Source: Eleusine coracana subsp. coracana
Lineage: Eukaryota; Streptophyta; Magnoliopsida; Poales; Poaceae
Length of the DNA: 64,000 nucleotides
Assembly (NCBI GenBank): GCA_032690845.1
Contig: CM064417.1
Coordinates: forward strand, 36,214,432 to 36,278,431
Reading direction: 5' to 3'
Position 1 is the first letter of the stretch, and each line of letters begins with the position of its first letter. The notes under the pieces are model-generated. The model did no database searches, was not told where the DNA came from, and saw only the letters and a list, made by a program, of their open reading frames with translations. Position numbers and translations under genes: made by a program. Shown in pieces: positions 44,203 to 55,576 of this stretch.

Positions 44203-45256
44203 AGTTTACTTTGGTTTGGGGGTGTCAACACCAATGTAGGCCTCGAATTCTTCCAAGGCCTGCTGGGCTTCATCATTCTAGGTGAATGAATCCTGCTTCT
44301 TGAGCAGTCGGAAGAAAGGTAGTCCCCTAATGCCGAGTCGTGACATGAATCAGCTAAGCACCGCCATGTAGCCAGTCAACTTCTAGACATCTTTCTGAGA
44401 GTGCGGGCGTCCCATGCCTAATATGGCGTTTACTTTCTCTAGATTTGCCTCAATTCCTCGGTGAGAGACCAAGAAACCGAGTAACTTCCCTGATAGGACA
44501 CCGAAGACGCATTTCTCGGGGTTCAGCTTCATGTTCTACTTCTGAAGGTTGTCAAATGTCTCGGCCAGGTCTTGTATTAAATTGGAGGCGAGTCGGCTTT
44601 TGACCACCACGTCGTCTACGTAGGCCTCAACATTCCTTCCAATATAGCTATCCAAGCATCGTTGCATTGTCCGTTGGTACGTGGCGCTCGTGTTCTTTAG
44701 CCCAAAAGGCATTGTTGTATAACAAAAAAGCTTCGAAGGGCGTAATGAACGACGTTTTCAGCTGGTCGAACTCGTTTAGGGAGATCCGATGGTACCCTGA
44801 GTAGGCGTCTAAGAAGCACAATAAAGTGCAACCAACCATTGAGTCGACCACTTGATCGATCCGAGGGAGGGTGAATGGATCCTAGGGACAGGCTTGGTTA
44901 AGGCCGGAGTAATCCATGCACATTCGCCGCTCCTTATTCTTTTTCCGCACCAATACTGGGTTAGCTAACCAGTCTGGGTGAAACACTTCTTTGATAAAAA
45001 TGGCTGCTAGTAATCAGCTGATTTCTTTTCTAATTACGTTCTTATGATCCTACAAAAATCATCTAAGACATTGTCGTAGAGGCTTAGCGCACGGTCGAAC
45101 ATGTAGTCTATGCTCAACCTTTTCCCTTGGGACACCTGGCATGTCGGAAGGTTTCCATGCAAATATGTCTTTATTATTACGAAGGAAAGGATGAGCGTGC
45201 TTTCCTACTTAGCATCTAGATTGACCCCAACATTGGTGGTCTTGGATACATCACTA
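44203..45256 (-). pseudogene. Tat reverse transcriptase, heavily broken
   Basis: On the minus strand a polymerase palm is recognisable: CTLLCFLDAYSGYHRI near 44815 and a Val-Asp-Asp box near 44600, followed by NMKLNPEKCVFGV. Several stops and frame changes cut it, so only 44851-44648 is open for more than 60 codons. The upstream part to 45256 is a linker and polymerase start in poor condition. Confidence 0.75.
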
Positions 45257-46074
45257 TCATCTAGCTGAATCTTTTTTTGACTCCATAGTCTTTGCCTGCA
45301 CCGTGGCCTTCAACACCTTTTTCAGAAGGGGATCGAGGTTGGTCTCTTCCGTATTTGCAACTACCAGCTTCAACACTACAAGCTGCGACGCTATCACCAT
45401 CTTTTTCGCTAACTCGCAACTCTGGTTGTCGCAGTCGTAGGAGGTTCTCATGTCCGAGTGCAGCGAGATGACTCTATTTGGCCCTGGCAGCTTCATCATC
45501 ATGTACGGATAATGTGGCACAGCCATAAATTTGGCGATGGTGGGCCGCCCAATAATGGCATGGTAAGTGGAGTCTAGATCCACAACCTCGAAGGTGATGC
45601 GCTCCGTCCTGTAGTTCTCCCAGGTGCCAAATGTTACTGGCAGAGTGATCTGTCCCAGTGGGACTGTCTGCATGCCAGGGATCACACCATAAAAGGGTGA
45701 CCTGCTAGGCTTGAGGTCGGTCAAGGGTATGCCGAGCTCCTTGAAGGTCTTCACAAAAAGGATGTCCAGGCTGCTTCCACCGTCCACCAGTACTCTATGG
45801 AGCCGAACTCTATTAACAGACAGTGATAGAAGCGGGTACCTGCCCGGTCTGGGGATGTGATCTGGATGGTCCAACAAATCAAAAGTTATCAGGACCTCAG
45901 ACCACCGAAGGTAGTGCGGGATTGCTGGTGATACCGAGTGAACCTCTCGGCAAAGGATCTTCTGCTGGCGCTTCGAGTGAGCCGTGGACCTACCACAAAT
46001 ATAGTTGACCCCGTGCTCGGGGTCTTGAAACTCTTCCTTCTCTTCATCTTCCTTGTCCACATCCTTTCTGCCAT
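45257..46074 (-). pseudogene. Tat aspartic protease region
   Basis: A 267-codon open frame on the minus strand contains the retropepsin-like motif VLVDGGSSLDILF (Gly in the place of the usual Ser/Thr) and ends of the fold such as IIGRPTIAKF. It lies between gag and reverse transcriptase as expected. The family protease matures Gag-Pol. Confidence 0.82.
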
Positions 46075-46161
46075 CCTTGGGAATCTAGGGACGCTCTTTG
46101 TAGACCTTCAAAGCATGTGCGCGAAGCTCTTCAGCTTGAAGCATTCTTTGGCCTTGTGAGC

Positions 46162-47910
46162 GCCGTCATGTAGCAAACAAGGACCTTCAAGCATTTTGTC
46201 AAAGTCATCCTGAGTGACCTATCTCTTCCGGTTGGGACGCTCGGTGTTGGCAACCGTTCTGTACTGATTTTGCTTCAAGTCGTCGTCCTTGTTGTAATTG
46301 GATGGGCCCGACTGGCTGTGATTTTGCGGCGCCTCCTCCTTGTACTGACGAACTTGGAAGAGGGCCGAATTTCCAGCTACGTACTTATTGGCCATGGTGA
46401 ACAGCTCCTTGGCTGTCAAACTTCTGGCAACATCCAGTCTCCCGATCTTCTTGATTAAGTTGCCATCGCAAAGTCCGCCCTAGAAGGTAGCGATGACCTA
46501 AGCATCTGAGATGTTGGGGGTGGTGTTCTTCACTTGGCAGAAGCGTTGGATGTATTCCCGCAGCGGCTCTTAGTCCCGCTGCTTGATCCTGGCGAGCTCC
46601 CAGTGATTCCCGGGCCTGTAAAATGTTGCCTGAAAGTTGGTTGTGAACTGCCTGCACAACTCTGTCCAAGAACTAATGGAATTGGCAGGCAGATTAGTGA
46701 GCTAGGTTCTTGCTACTGGGGCCAAACATATGTGCAAATAATTGGCCATAACAAAGTTGTCGCCACCGAGTGCTCGGATGGCCATCGCGTAGACATGGAG
46801 CCAATCATGCGGGTCTGTCTTGCCGTCATTTCTCAATGCTAACTGGTTTAAAGCCAGCCGCCCAATTGGCAGTTCGCAATTCTCGGGTGAAGTCCCTGAT
46901 GCCAGCCTCATCGTCGTAATCCTCGAAGATGGGGGTTCGCTCTTGTTCACGACCAGCTTCTTGGCGAGTCTGTCCTTGCGCCGCCCATCGTTCCGTCGAT
47001 CATAATATCGATCATCTCACGGTGGCTCTCTCCTATCGTTGCGCTCGTAGTACCGGTCATCAACGAAGCCACAACGATGTCGTTCGTCTTCATATTCTCG
47101 GCGGGCCGCCTCATCCCGCTCTTGATACCTGTTGTCCAGCCGGACCCGGGCGTCACGCGGTGGTATGTCACTACGAAGATCAGCATGTGGGTTTCAGTCA
47201 TGGTAGTCCGTGATAGGCCGCCGCCGTGGTTCAGTCGACGTGGTCGCCTGCCGATCGGTTCGTTTCTGATCTCTCCTTTCCTGATTGGGCACCGAGCTAG
47301 TAGCGCCTGACGCTGATTTACTCAGCGTGGAACATGCGTTGTGCATCTCTAGTACAGCTGCCACCTTAATGTGCGCTTTCAGCTTGTTGACCTGTGGTGT
47401 CAACTCTGGGCTTACTTGGAGCACAGACTCTAACGAGTTCAGCAGGGCTGTTGCAGCTGTGATGTTGCGTTGTGGGGTCTTGAAGACCTCCTCACCGTCC
47501 AGTTGTAAAGTAAGGTCGCCCGTCCAAGATTTGCACGATTTGAGATCTGTTTTGACGAGCGTCGGTCATCAAAGCGGAGGAGTCTCAACTTCTGGGTCAT
47601 CGTCTTCAAGCTCGGTCTCCTGCCCATCCCGAGGATTTGCATCTGCTACTGCCCCCCATGCGGCCCCCGCCGCAGATGTCTCCCTGACAGCGCCTCCTCC
47701 TGGGGCAGCCGGTGCTACCATGAAGACCTCATAGTAATCCGACGAGCAGCTTTCAGAATCACTTAGCTCTTTGATCAAGTCCAGGATTGACTCATGGTTG
47801 ACGTCGATTGTAGCTACTAATATTGACCTGAGAAAAAATTTGGGATCTTCATCCAACTCTTCTATGTAAGGAATCGGGAGATCAACCGTAGTTGGATCCG
47901 AGTCGGCCAA
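46162..47910 (-). pseudogene. Tat gag
   Basis: The N-terminal piece (47910-47569) starts MADSDPTTVDLPIPY and is acidic. The capsid domain (about 46860-46380) has WTELCRQF and FCQVKNTTP motifs typical of PF03732, and is followed by a short basic tail. Many stops and frame changes (for example near 46700, 46490 and 46220) break it. Codon use is GC-rich compared with the surrounding copia-type sequence. Confidence 0.75.
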
Positions 47911-47919
47911 GCTTGCCGA

Positions 47920-48219
47920 TCAGTCCATTGTGGGCAACGCTGAGAGGGACCCCGGAAGGGTTTCCGCCTGGAGAACCACCACTGCGTTGTTGAGGCCGAG
48001 CGGGAGCCGGCAGATCAGGCCGATCTCGCGGTCGGCCGATGGAACTTTGCCAACACCTTGATCTAAAGGCATGGTGGCTACCGGAAGGTCCGCCAAGCAT
48101 TGCTTGATGAGCCTCCGGTTCTCATCAGCAACGAAGCTAAAGGCGCCGAAGCGGATCTTGTCTCCTAGGTGGAACTTAACATCGAAGAAAGCCATCAATT
48201 TCAACAAAGTTAAACTCAA
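47920..48219 (-). pseudogene. N-terminal Tat ORF next to the 5' LTR
   Basis: An open frame with MAFFDVKFHLGDKIRF near its start lies within about 30 bases of the LTR. It may be the natural beginning of gag, separated from the rest by a stop. No primer-binding site fits between it and the LTR, so the leader is probably deleted or the LTR edge is misplaced. Confidence 0.4.
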
Positions 48220-48225
48220 CGCTAG

Positions 48226-48674
48226 TGATTCTCGATAGTCTCGATAGTCTCGATAGTGATTCTAGGTATGCGAATGAGTATGAAAGCCGATGGGCACAGG
48301 ACACAAGGTTTATACAGGTTCGGGCCTCCCGAAGGACAATAACCCTACATCTTGTTTGGTGTTCTTGTATTTCTAGGGTTTGCACCGGGTTAAGATTCCC
48401 AATACGAGTTCTGATGCTCTTTAAGGACCCCATGCCCCCCTTATATAGCCGAAGGGCAGTGGTTTACATGGTAATCTATCATTCCGTTACATTTGATTCT
48501 ATCTATACACCATATCTCTTGACCTAACTTGTAGCCTACTCTAAACAAATATCCGAGTAGTTATCTTCCGGGCCTTAATGTCCAATGCTTCATAACCGAT
48601 CCTCTGGCCCACTCGGCCATATTGCCGAGTGGTTAAGTATCTCATATATATATATACCACACCAGTGATCTCCA
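48226..48674 (-). repeat. Tat 5' LTR
   Basis: Direct repeat of 8532-8926, with the outer end CTCCA at 48674 followed by the target duplication TCGGC (48675-48679). The inner end is unclear because of a tandem TCTCGATAG repeat (three units at about 48230-48257) that the left copy lacks. Confidence 0.78.
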
Positions 48675-48679
48675 TCGGC

Positions 48680-51125
48680 AGTGCCGATCCTCCAATACAG
48701 AGGCGTTGTAGAGCACATACATCTCTCTATTTTTGTCTTGCCAGCATCAGCAGTGCCGGTCATGACATCCAGTGAGCACCTTTTCTATCTAATTTCCATC
48801 GACAGTGCCGATCCCCCCTTTCACAAAGAGTTAAAGAAAAGGTTAAAATCATTTTTCTTCATATGGCTTATGGCATGTTGCTTCTCTCAAATTCATTTAT
48901 TTTTCCATAACCCAATATATAGGATTTGTTCCCTTCCGGGTTGTTTTGACTATGTGCATGTTTGTCAAAGTAATTCAAATACTTGTATGCACAAATTTTA
49001 GGGGAGAATATACTATGTCATTGGTACAAAAGGCTAACATGTCTATCAAGTATCTTGGTAGTTTCTTTGTTTTTCCTCCATGTTTTAGAAAATTTGCCTA
49101 TGTGGTGGATGAAGACCAAGGAAAACAAAATGTACCAAATGAATTGAATATCAAAAGGAACCAAGGTAACATATACTAGAGGAGAATAATATTATGAGGA
49201 TGATTGCTTACAAGATCAACATAGCAAGTGATGAGGAGGAATTACAATCTACTTGGATGCCCATGAACCGTCATGGACAATCTTTGAAAAGGCTCCAAAA
49301 AATATTTATTTTCCCATCATGAGTATATCAGCTTTGAGAGGATTTGAAGATTTTGTTTTAAAAAAAAAGGGTTGAAGCAAAAAGAAACAAAGTTTTTCAA
49401 GGATATCAATCTTATGAGCGGTATTTCTTGATCATCTTTCCTATGCCCTAATTCTTCTCTCAAATGTCGAATAGACTAGACTCAATTTCATGCATGTGTT
49501 GCTTTGTGCCTCTTTGTGTACAATTAGGATTGCATGAGTTTGTCAAATCATTTATATATCTTTTTCTTGTATGTGAATCAAAGATGCATTTTATGGTGAT
49601 GGATTGTTTTGTTTTTACTTGTGAATTATTTCATATGTAACCATGTTGAAAATGTTTCATATCATGTTGTCTTAAATCCTTATCTTTTATCATGATATGT
49701 TCACTTAGTCGGCTTATGCCTTATCTATTTATATCCTTCTAAGCCATCACACATGTTATGTGTTTCTAAGTTTAGATATTCTATCTTGACATATTGAAAA
49801 CTAGCTATGTGCTTTTATATCCCTTGATGTCATGGAAATAAAATGCATGTGTGCTTATGAATATACCTTGACATGCATCAAGTCTTGAATAATATTATTT
49901 ATGACATATGCGTGTTATTCTCTATCATATGCTTTCGTGGTCATGAACACTTGAATTGCAGGATATTCTCCTTAATTGTTATTAATAACAAGTGCATGCC
50001 TCACACAAGTAATTCAAATACTTGTATGCACAAATCTTGGAGGAGATTATCCTTTGTATTTAAGAAGTTGAGACTAACATTTTGGCAAGCTTATTCTTTG
50101 GTTTAGTCTCATCAAGCAGAAGTGATGGATTAAGGGGGAACCTTATATTCATATTTATTATGAAAGGAATAAAGAATGGTAAAAATATCCTACAATCATT
50201 CAAGGATATCATTTTCATAGCATCGTGAGTGCATGAGTTGTTTCTATGCCTACCTATCTATTACTCATGTTTATTATGTTGTATAGTGTAGCTCTTTGTA
50301 ATTTATCAACTTATATTTTCTTTGGTTCATGAAAGTTTGCTTTCATATAATTTGCACTTCATGAAAAATCTTTTATAATATATTTGCCTTCTTGGACCAA
50401 ACGATATAGTGCAAATTGCTCTCTTGTTTGTTACATTATTAATGCATATGTGTATGTTGAATATTCTACTATGCATAGTTTAAGGGGGAGTTGCACTATG
50501 TTTTATGAGACTAATGAGGTTGCTAAGTTTTTACATGGATACATAGTTGTTTTTGGTAAGATGGACATTTCAAGGTATGTATTCATGTTCTTGATTTATC
50601 TTGTTGAATTGTTTTCGTTTGTTATTAAGTGCATATTATGGGATGTATTTCCTTCTTGCCCTTTTTAATTATTATGTGCATATGATTTTATTGAATATCT
50701 ATGTATGCCCATCATATGAAGGAAATTATTCTATGTTTTTGGTATTGAGACTAACTTTACTTTGAGCTTCATATGATTTAGTCTCAAAGTGTGATAAAAG
50801 AGTGACTCTAAAGGTATGCTTGCTACTATTGTCTATTATTTGAAGATGCATTCTTCAGATTGTACTTTTATGTGATGAACTCCCTATGGTCATATCACTT
50901 TCACATGTGCTCATAGTCTTTGACATGAGATTCTTGCTCTTTTCGGTGCTTGATGCCAAAGGGGGAGAGAAAAAGAAGGATATACAAAAAAAAAGGAAAA
51001 AAAAACTCTTATGTGCATATGGTTGTTCTGCCTTATTATTGTTTATATGCACATGTGCCAATAAAGTTTGTTTTTCATTATCATTATTTGATAGTGTTAT
51101 CATCAATCACCAAAAAGGGGGAGAT
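48680..51125 (+). other. Non-coding interior of the copia-type element, right half, with polypurine tract
   Basis: AT-rich sequence with no pol ORF. It ends in the purine tract AAAAAGGGGGAGA (51112-51124) just before the LTR. Similar G-rich purine tracts occur near 49000, 49187, 50133, 50481 and 50958. A 28-30-bp phrase beginning GTAATTCAAATACTTG is present at 48970 and 50008, which points to an internal duplication of about 1 kb. Dyad units lie at 48674-48690, 48744-48760 and 48798-48812. Confidence 0.7.
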
Positions 51126-53607
51126 TGAAAGGTCTAGGTCTCTAGCCTTGAATTAATGATGAGTTTTGGTGATAAATGACAATGCATGTTGGAACTAACC
51201 TTTTATATAAGTTTGTGAGTTTAATGTTAGGTTATGTTCTAACATCAAGCAAAGGTCAACAATAACATATTTATAAAGGCTATGGACCCATTACAAGATA
51301 ATTGATTAATCATATGTTGGAAATTCTTATATTATATGGTGAAGATGCTTGACAAAGGATGATGGTAATCAATATGTTGATAAAGGTGTCGGTGGACATA
51401 ATCAACACCCATGCTTAAAAATGAAGACACATCACATGTTCAAAGGTCAAACACGACGTATTATTGATTCATGACAAGGGATGATATTGATGATAGTGTT
51501 GATTGTTAATACAAGCAACACGTATACATAAAGAAGATCAAAACACTTCATGAAGAAGAATAAGACATCCCTATAGTTGATGATGTCAAAATGGTTATGT
51601 TAATACTTGGTATTAAATGGAAATATCAATGCAAGTATTAGTTGGAATCCATGAGTTAATAAGTGACGATGGTCAAAGCAAGGATGTTATTATAAAATTG
51701 GAACATGGATTTCTAGTGACCATTTACAAGAAGATAAAAGTCATGATTTTGAAAATATCATCTTGGAGATCAAATTGATAAAGTGGATACATTGTTGATG
51801 TTGGATACAAAGTAGTGTTGCATGGAAAGATGGTGAAGGTTAGGCAAGACTCGGCTGCGATGGACCATGTATGAGGGTGAAGGGCAAGCAAGAGGCTTGG
51901 CACCGAAGGACCAAAGGCAATGGTGAAGAGTGAGTTAAGGCTTAGCGCGATGAACTATACAAGACCATGTGAAGCTATGGATTATCCACATCACTCATTT
52001 AACGGAACAAGAAGATGATGTTGATATGTTACAACGAGTGCAATTGACAAAAGAGTTAAAGGTGGATATACAATGTCAAAAGAAGATCAAGTGGCTTGAA
52101 TATACGAAGTTGTCAAACTTTATAAGTGGATGAACATCAAGTCTATCTCATATGGATATTGCTCAAGGCAAAGGCATAATATTGGATATATATGCTTATT
52201 GATGACTAATCAAATAAATATCCAAAATGATCAATTGCTTATGGGGTTGGCGACCCTCATAAAGAAGAATGAAGATGATATGAAGGTGTTCTTATTGACA
52301 TAGTTTTTCTAATTGCTAGTGAGTATAGGAACGTCGTACTATAAAGAGGGATGCAACTTTGATAGTTTTGCTTATGTCTCGGTGCTCAAATTGATCCAAT
52401 AACCTTTGGAGGAGTGTTTAAGAAACCTATGTGTGATTTTAGAGCTTGGTAATAGCTGGGTTGGATAGCCCTTTAAATTATCTTTCCGTAGAGTTCAAGA
52501 TCACCTAAATCGGCCTCCGAAGTCAAAAGTTATGGGCATTTCTCTTTTGATTGTCTGTCTATTTTTTTTTTCAGTCGGTAGTGCCGATCCGGAACTCAAC
52601 AGAACATCTTTTTCTTGCCCTCTATGACCTCCTCATTGGCGGTGTCGATCCGGGGATCGGCAGTGCCGATGCGAGACGTTCAGAACCCCAACGGCTAGTT
52701 TTTGAGCCTATCATATCGACAGTGCCGATCCCGGCATCTGTAGTGCCGATACGGGGCGTCCAGAGCCCAAACGGCTAGTTTTTTAGCCTCCCCTATTTAT
52801 ACCCCCTTCGTTCTCAACAGTTGGGGTGCCAAAAATACATCAAAGAAACATCTATTTGAGCCAAGAAAACACCTCTCCGCTCCTCATTGCTTAGTGCTAT
52901 ACCTTATGGATGAGATTTGGTGAGAGATTGAGAGAGAAAGAGCAAAACTCCATTGTTGAGCACTTGAGCAAGCAAGCAATCGTTGTGGCATTTGTTACTC
53001 TTGAGGATTCATCCCCTAGACGACAAGGCTTGCCCGGTGAGCTCCCAAGCTTGTGGTGAGCCGCGGGAAGTATGTGAAGGTTTCGATTAACCTTCGAAAG
53101 GAAAGGAATCAAGAGAAGGAAATTCGAGGAAAAGGGTTGAAAGAGACTCGGATCAAGTGTGACCGAGCCCCTTAAAGGAGACGTAGGACTCATTTGAGGA
53201 GTCCGAACTTCGGTAAACAAATATAGTGTCTCCGTGTGCTCTTTTATTTACTTGTTACTTTTTCATTATCTAGGATTTGCTCTTGTATTTGCTTAAATTA
53301 CTAGATCTACTTGTGTAGCTTGTGTCTAGTAGTTGCTATATTATTGTAGTGCTTCATATTAACTATTGTAGTCTTTCCGTTAATCTAGTAACTGCGAAAC
53401 CAACTCAGATTTACCTTTGGACAACTTTCTGTACCACTATCGGCATTGTCGATTGAGCATTGGCAGTAGCCATCGGCACTGCCGATCGGTCCCATCGGCA
53501 CTGCCGATCGTACTGATTCTTTTTGTTAAGTCTAATTTCGTAGAAATTTATAGAATTACCTATTCATCCCCCCCTCCCTCCCTCTAGGCGACATCAAGGT
53601 TCTTTCA
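51126..53607 (+). repeat. Complete 3' LTR of the copia-type element
   Basis: 2482 bp from TGAAAGGTC to TTTCA, preceded by the polypurine tract and followed by resumed LINE sequence at 53608. It matches the truncated left LTR from 51981 on. A TATA box lies at 52794-52801. Dyad units are at 52574-52589, 52634-52671, 52714-52751 and 53439-53511. The last two clusters have more units than in the left LTR. Confidence 0.88.
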
Positions 53608-54729
53608 GTCTCTCATCTGCTATTTGCCAATGACAGCCTTATCTTAGTTCGTGCAAATAGGGAGGACGCTATGCAGCTATAGAGTATTCTCGACATATAT
53701 GAGCAATTTTCTGGACAAGCTATTAACAAAGGGAAATCAGCAGTCTTCTTTAGTACTAACACGAGTGCCGCAAAGAGACAAGAGGTTAGGCAAATATTGG
53801 GGATTAATTTAGAGACTCATAATGAAAAATACCAGGGTCTACCTGTGCATATCGGAAAGGCAAGGAAAAATACCTTTTCTTATCTCAAAGATCGAGTGTG
53901 GCAGAGAATCCAAAGGATGGAAAGAGAGGTTACTCTCCAAAGCAGGGAAGGAAATCCTTATTAAAGCGATGGTCCAAGCCATCCCAATGTTTGCCATGGA
54001 ATGCTTTGACATTACAAAGGAGTTATGTGATGAGATTAGTACCATGATAGCCCGGTATTGGTGGAGTAAGCTGGACAAAGATAATGGTAAGCACTGGATT
54101 GGCTGGGATAAACTTATACTGCCGAAGAAGATGGGGGGGACTCGGATTTTGGGATATTCATGCATGTAATATGGCAATGCTAGCTAAACAAGCATGGAGA
54201 ATTTTCACAAACCCGAGCTCTCTCCGTGCTAGAATTCTCAAAGATAAGTACTTCCCTAACGTGTCGTGCCTTGAAGCAAAGGCAAAAGCTGGTATTTCGT
54301 AGACTTGGAGAAATATCTTGAGTGGGATCCAGCTTGTGAACAAAGGTCTAATATGGCGAGTGGTTCATGGACAAGGTCTGAATGTGTGGACTGATCCTTG
54401 GGTTCCGAGAGGATGCAGCAGGAGACCAATCACCCCTAGACGATCGATACTTATCCACCAGGTCTCTGACCTCATCAACCCAATCACAGGAACTTGGGAC
54501 AGTGAATTACTATAGGATATCTTTTGGGAGGAGGATGCTGAAATTATCCTGTCCATTCCGGTCCATTGTGAGCAGGAGAACTTCCCAGCCTGGCACTTCG
54601 ATCCTAAAGGACAGTTCTTGGTGCGCTCTGCCTACAAAGTCTATTGTGAAGAAGAGAGAAGATCAAGGGGGAGAGACTCTAATCATGCAGTGCACCACAT
54701 AGAGGAAGAGAAATTCTGGAAAAAAACAT
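53608..54729 (+). pseudogene. LINE ORF2, continued: end of reverse transcriptase and C-terminal region
   Basis: The sequence picks up the LINE polymerase with SHLLFANDSLIL. The second catalytic box reads FAND (53623-53634) where FADD is usual, so one metal-binding Asp is lost. ISTMIARYWWSK, AMLAKQAWRIF and GLIWRVVHGQGLNVWTDPW follow in changing frames, with stops near 53680, 54301 and 54514. The frame ends near 54729 at FWKKTFG, where foreign sequence begins. About 20-25 residues are missing between the two LINE halves. Confidence 0.88.
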
Positions 54730-55318
54730 TTGGGGTCTCAACGTCCCAAATCCTCCATCTCCCACTACTTCGGTTCCGTTTACGATTCCATGGCCAGCGA
54801 CCAACCAGGAGAGGCTCTTCTAGCGGGTCACCATACTTCATAGCCTTGAGGGTCGCTTTTCATCTAGCCTGTTTTGCAACACTCTTCGTACTTGTACCTC
54901 TCTGACAAGTCGTTATGCTACCTCACCTCGCTGTTCCCATACGACTGTAGCGGGAACGCAAGAGCAAGGAGATGATGTCGAGCGACCAAGCAGCCACTCC
55001 AACAAGCCGACCTTGACTGCGGCAGCAACAGACACCCGTCGTTGATGCCTTCCACTTTGGGACTCGGTATGTGGTGGGGAATTCCTAATGGCGTGTCAAA
55101 TTAGGATTGGCTAGAAGTCACATGGCAGTATTGGATTGGAGGAGAAGGTGTCGGGACGCGGCTGGGTGGCGGAAGCCACACCCTATAATGATATAGATAT
55201 TTAGGAGAACATGCAAAATAGGATGGTGAATGGGAGCCCCACTGAAGTTGTATTTTTTTTGCTCTGCCTTCTAAAATTTAGAATAAGACCCTAATTTAGG
55301 AGCCTCAGTGAAGATGTT
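54730..55318 (+). mobile_element. Degenerate relative of the PIF/Harbinger-type element
   Basis: The right part (about 55190-55318) resembles the right end of the element at 55577-56662: both have a GGAGAACATGCAAAATAGGAT-like or AAAATAGGATCC-like phrase, a TTTAGAATAAGACC or ATAGAATAGAGACC phrase, and end in a variant of CAGTGAAGATGTTCTC. The left end is not recognised. I infer an older insertion into the LINE, between its reverse transcriptase and RNase H. Confidence 0.4.
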
Positions 55319-55573
55319 CTCACATGGTGAAGTGATTGCGACATTGCATGGGCTAGAACGGGCAGCTTGGTTGGGCTTGGGACTGGTGGTACTTGAAACC
55401 GATGCAGCAACCCTGGGCAAAAGCCGTCACTTCAACTAATCAAGCTCAAAGCCAATTGGGGGATCTGTTTAGAAGAATCTGGAAACTTATGTCTTTGAGT
55501 TTTAATTCATATATTATCTCGATGTGTCCTTGACTGTGTAACAAAGTGGCAGACAGGTTAGTTGCCCATGGTG
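55319..55573 (+). pseudogene. LINE RNase H domain fragment
   Basis: Read on the plus strand, LHGLERAAWLGLG and VVLETDAATLGKS are typical of the plant RNase H (RVT_3) found at the C-terminus of plant L1 ORF2. Stops follow near 55436. The domain is cut by the PIF-type element at 55574. Confidence 0.7.
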
Positions 55574-55576
55574 TAA

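Larger units (their letters stand above)
8532..48674 (-). mobile_element. Tat-lineage Ty3/gypsy retrotransposon with antisense gene, host to later insertions
   Basis: The element lies on the minus strand: 5' LTR on the right (about 48226-48674), then gag, protease, reverse transcriptase, two RNase H domains and integrase down to about 42055, then a plus-strand antisense gene (38251-41547), and a 3' LTR on the left (8532 to about 8926). The 5-bp sequence TCGGC at 8527-8531 is repeated at 48675-48679 and is the target duplication. Order, dual RNase H and the antisense ORF match the plant Tat lineage (Grande, RIRE2 and Cinful are named members). Later insertions between 8927 and 38.1 kb account for most of its apparent length. 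All genes are broken. Confidence 0.85.
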
